In this document: positions 14,730 through 16,610 of the stretch, in pieces
How positions within the stretch are numbered: position 1 is the stretch's first letter
How the letters are laid out: every line of letters begins with the position of its first letter
NCBI GenBank assembly: GCA_023260735.1
Contig: JALQUL010000298.1
Coordinates: 1 to 16,610 of the forward strand
Direction: 5' to 3'
DNA: 16,610 nt
Origin: Limnohabitans sp.
Lineage (GTDB): Bacteria > Pseudomonadota > Gammaproteobacteria > Burkholderiales > Burkholderiaceae_C
Notes under the pieces: generated by a model
The model's database searches: none
Told to the model about the DNA's origin: nothing
What the model saw: the letters and a program-made list of their open reading frames with translations, nothing else
Position numbers and translations under genes: made by a program

Positions 14730-15836
14730 ATGAAAACAAAAGCCGCTGTTGCTTGGCAAGCTGGAAAGCCACTCACCATTGAAACCGTTGATTTACAAGG
14801 TCCAAAATTGGGAGAGGTGTTAGTTGAAATTAAAGCTACTGGTATTTGCCACACCGATTATTACACCCTCTCGGGCGCCGACCCAGAGGGCATTTTTCCG
14901 GCCATTTTAGGTCATGAAGGTGCTGGCATAGTGGTAGATGTAGGGCCTGGTGTTACTACTCTTAAAAAGGGCGATCATGTGATTCCGCTCTATACCCCCG
15001 AATGTCGTCAATGTAAATTCTGTTTAAGCCGAAAAACCAATTTATGCCAACTCATTCGTGGTACTCAAGGCAAAGGTTTAATGCCCGATTCTACCAGTCG
15101 TTTTAGTTTAGATGGTAAGCCAATTTTCCATTACATGGGCACTTCTACCTTTAGTAATTACACTGTCGCCCCTGAAATTTCTTTAGCTAAAATTCGCTCC
15201 GATGCACCTTTTGATAAAGTTTGTTATATTGGTTGCGGAGTCACTACCGGCATTGGAGCGGTTTTATTTACCGCCAAAGTAGAAGCGGGCGCTAACGTAG
15301 TGGTGTTTGGTTTGGGTGGGATTGGTTTAAATGTAATACAGGGTGCCAAAATGGTGGGCGCCGATAAAATTATTGGTGTCGATATCAACCCTGCACGCCA
15401 AGAAATGGCTCGCAAATTTGGCATGACTCATTTTATTAACCCTAGAGAGGTGGAAAATGTAGTTGATACTATTGTGCAACTCACCGATGGCGGAGCCGAT
15501 TACAGTTTCGAATGTATTGGTAATACACAAGTCATGCGCCAAGCACTAGAGTGTACTCATAAGGGGTGGGGCCGCAGTATTATTATTGGTGTGGCTGAGG
15601 CTGGTGCTGAAATTAGTACCCGCCCATTTCAATTAGTGACTGGCCGTAAATGGGAAGGCTCGGCTTTTGGTGGCGCAAGAGGTCGTACCGATGTACCTAA
15701 AATTGTCGATTGGTATATGGAGGGCAAAATTAATATTGATGACCTTATTACGCATACCATGCCACTAGAGGACATTAACAAAGGTTTTGATCTAATGAAA
15801 AGTGGCGAATCAATTAGAGGGGTGGTCTTGTTTTAA
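14730..15836 (+). CDS. frmA: S-(hydroxymethyl)glutathione dehydrogenase / class III alcohol dehydrogenase
   Basis: A 368-residue cytosolic zinc enzyme that oxidises S-hydroxymethylglutathione, the spontaneous adduct of formaldehyde and glutathione, to S-formylglutathione with NAD. Catalytic zinc ligands are C40 (ICHTDYY), H62 (GHEGAG) and C169 (IGCGVTTG). The structural zinc site is complete at C92, C95, C98 and C106. The glutathione-binding arginine region IRGTQGKGLMPDSTSRF (109-125) is class III specific. The Rossmann motif GLGGIG is at 195-200, with D218 for NAD. Length and sequence match FrmA orthologues. The ATG at 14730 lacks a clear Shine-Dalgarno. It follows the HD oxygenase gene by 92 bases, so it may be in the same transcript or have its own promoter, and fghA follows. 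It completes formaldehyde disposal and also reduces S-nitrosoglutathione. Confidence 0.96.
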   Translation: MKTKAAVAWQAGKPLTIETVDLQGPKLGEVLVEIKATGICHTDYYTLSGADPEGIFPAILGHEGAGIVVDVGPGVTTLKKGDHVIPLYTPECRQCKFCLSRKTNLCQLIRGTQGKGLMPDSTSRFSLDGKPIFHYMGTSTFSNYTVAPEISLAKIRSDAPFDKVCYIGCGVTTGIGAVLFTAKVEAGANVVVFGLGGIGLNVIQGAKMVGADKIIGVDINPARQEMARKFGMTHFINPREVENVVDTIVQLTDGGADYSFECIGNTQVMRQALECTHKGWGRSIIIGVAEAGAEISTRPFQLVTGRKWEGSAFGGARGRTDVPKIVDWYMEGKINIDDLITHTMPLEDINKGFDLMKSGESIRGVVLF

Positions 15837-15880
15837 GCTTAGATGATTAGTGTTTAACTATACTTATTATTGATTCTATG

Positions 15881-15959
15881 AGTTGAACTTTTAGAGGTGG
15901 CGGTTCGCAGCAATTCACTTATGAAACTTATTGTCGCTATTTAAAGTTCAACTTTTTTT
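15881..15959 (+). terminator. long-loop stem with T-run between frmA and fghA (terminator, attenuator or small RNA)
   Basis: A perfect 11-bp inverted repeat (AGTTGAACTTT at 15881-15891 with its complement at 15943-15953) encloses a 51-base loop and ends in seven T's (15953-15959). Stem plus T-run is terminator-like, but the loop is far larger than normal, so the loop may itself be folded. Read-through would be needed to express fghA from the frmA promoter, so it may attenuate, or fghA may have its own promoter within it. Confidence 0.5.
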
Positions 15960-15981
15960 ATTTTTTAAACGCAAAATATTT

Positions 15982-16610
15982 ATGCAATTATTAAGCGAAC
16001 ACAGATGCTTTGGTGGTTTACAAAGGTTTTACCAATTTAACTCTGAACAATTGCGTTTACCTGCAAAATTTTCAGTTTATTTACCCCCTGTAGCAGTGCA
16101 CAAGCAACAAGTAGTACCGGTACTTTTATATTTAGCGGGCCTTACCTGTACCGAAGAAACCTTTATGATAAAGGCGGGTGCACAGCGATTAGCAGCCGAG
16201 CTAGGATTGGCTTTGGTATGCCCCGACACCAGCCCTAGAGGCGCTAATGTGCTTGGCGAGGCAGATTCCTGGGATTTAGGGCTAGGCGCAGGTTTTTATT
16301 TAGACGCAAGCCAAGCCCCTTGGTCAGAGCATTATCGTATGCAGTCGTATTTGCATGATGAACTAATGCCATTATTAGCCACTCAGTTGCCCATTGATTT
16401 AAGCAAATTAGGTTTGTTTGGTCATTCTATGGGTGGTCATGGTGCTTTAACCCTAGCCCTTAAATACCCCGATTGGGCAAAATCCTTGTCTGCTTTTGCT
16501 CCTATTTGTGCTCCTACACAATGTGCTTGGGGTGAAAAAGCCTTTACCGCTTATTTGGGAGAAGACCAAGCTTTATGGCAAGCACATGACGCGACTGCAT
16601 TAATGCAAAA
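15982..16610 (+). CDS. fghA: S-formylglutathione hydrolase (partial, cut by window end)
   Basis: The first 209 residues of a serine hydrolase of the esterase D family, which normally has about 280 residues; the stop lies beyond the window. It hydrolyses S-formylglutathione to formate and glutathione, the step after FrmA. The oxyanion-hole segment GLTCTEET is at 53-60 and the nucleophile is S149 in GHSMGG (147-152). RGANVLGEADSWDLGLGAGFY (86-106) is family-typical. The Asp and His of the triad are expected in the missing part. The ATG at 15982 gives the standard start, with no Shine-Dalgarno. It lies 145 bases after frmA with the long hairpin in between, so the pair makes a complete glutathione-dependent formaldehyde pathway. 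Confidence 0.95.
   Translation, partial: MQLLSEHRCFGGLQRFYQFNSEQLRLPAKFSVYLPPVAVHKQQVVPVLLYLAGLTCTEETFMIKAGAQRLAAELGLALVCPDTSPRGANVLGEADSWDLGLGAGFYLDASQAPWSEHYRMQSYLHDELMPLLATQLPIDLSKLGLFGHSMGGHGALTLALKYPDWAKSLSAFAPICAPTQCAWGEKAFTAYLGEDQALWQAHDATALMQ

Noticed and set aside
15925..15945. Seven-codon leader peptide in the frmA-fghA hairpin
   Set aside because: The nearest purine-rich site (AGAGGTGG) is about 20 bases away, too far for initiation, so I mention it only as part of the hairpin finding.

Overview
The window is dense proteobacterial chromosome, AT-rich by eye, and most likely comes from a Gram-negative beta- or gammaproteobacterium. The evidence is the gene types: an RhlE-type helicase, a GcvA-type LysR regulator, glutathione-dependent formaldehyde oxidation, a YcaD-type transporter and a DUF6172 protein. 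I cannot name the genus. No tRNA, rRNA, insertion sequence, phage gene or CRISPR array is visible. About half of the genes have a recognisable Shine-Dalgarno sequence; the rest start behind AT-rich leaders.

The left part (1-4720) is a mixture of unrelated loci. It holds a secreted Sel1-repeat protein, a small SugE/Gdx-like SMR exporter, a convergent RhlE-like RNA helicase, and a two-gene unit of DUF6172 plus bacteriohemerythrin that ends in a clear intrinsic terminator at 4697-4719. Two non-coding gaps exceed 300 bases: 1305-1669, with a possible gene remnant, and 3371-3832, which is rich in hairpins.

The middle part (4759-10651) reads as one catabolic block on the + strand: MFS transporter, GMC flavin oxidoreductase, an enolase-superfamily sugar-acid-dehydratase-like protein and an AldA-like aldehyde dehydrogenase. 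A LysR regulator (10777-11718, minus strand) lies between this block and a second + strand block. The second block encodes a beta-hydroxyacid dehydrogenase, a TmpA/gamma-butyrobetaine-hydroxylase-like Fe(II)/2-oxoglutarate dioxygenase and a TmpB/PhnZ-like HD-domain diiron oxygenase. The formaldehyde genes frmA and fghA (the latter cut by the window end) follow directly.

The most interesting part is 11959-14637 in its setting. TmpA and TmpB are known to work in sequence on 2-(trimethylamino)ethylphosphonate, giving glycine betaine. Here the pair has no visible phosphonate transport or regulatory gene. It sits instead with alcohol, aldehyde and hydroxyacid oxidation enzymes, an unusual enolase-superfamily protein that lacks the usual first metal-ligand Asp, and formaldehyde disposal genes. 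I infer a LysR-controlled pathway, perhaps for a quaternary-ammonium or polyol-acid compound, with a hydroxylation followed by an oxidative bond cleavage. The substrate cannot be read from the sequence.
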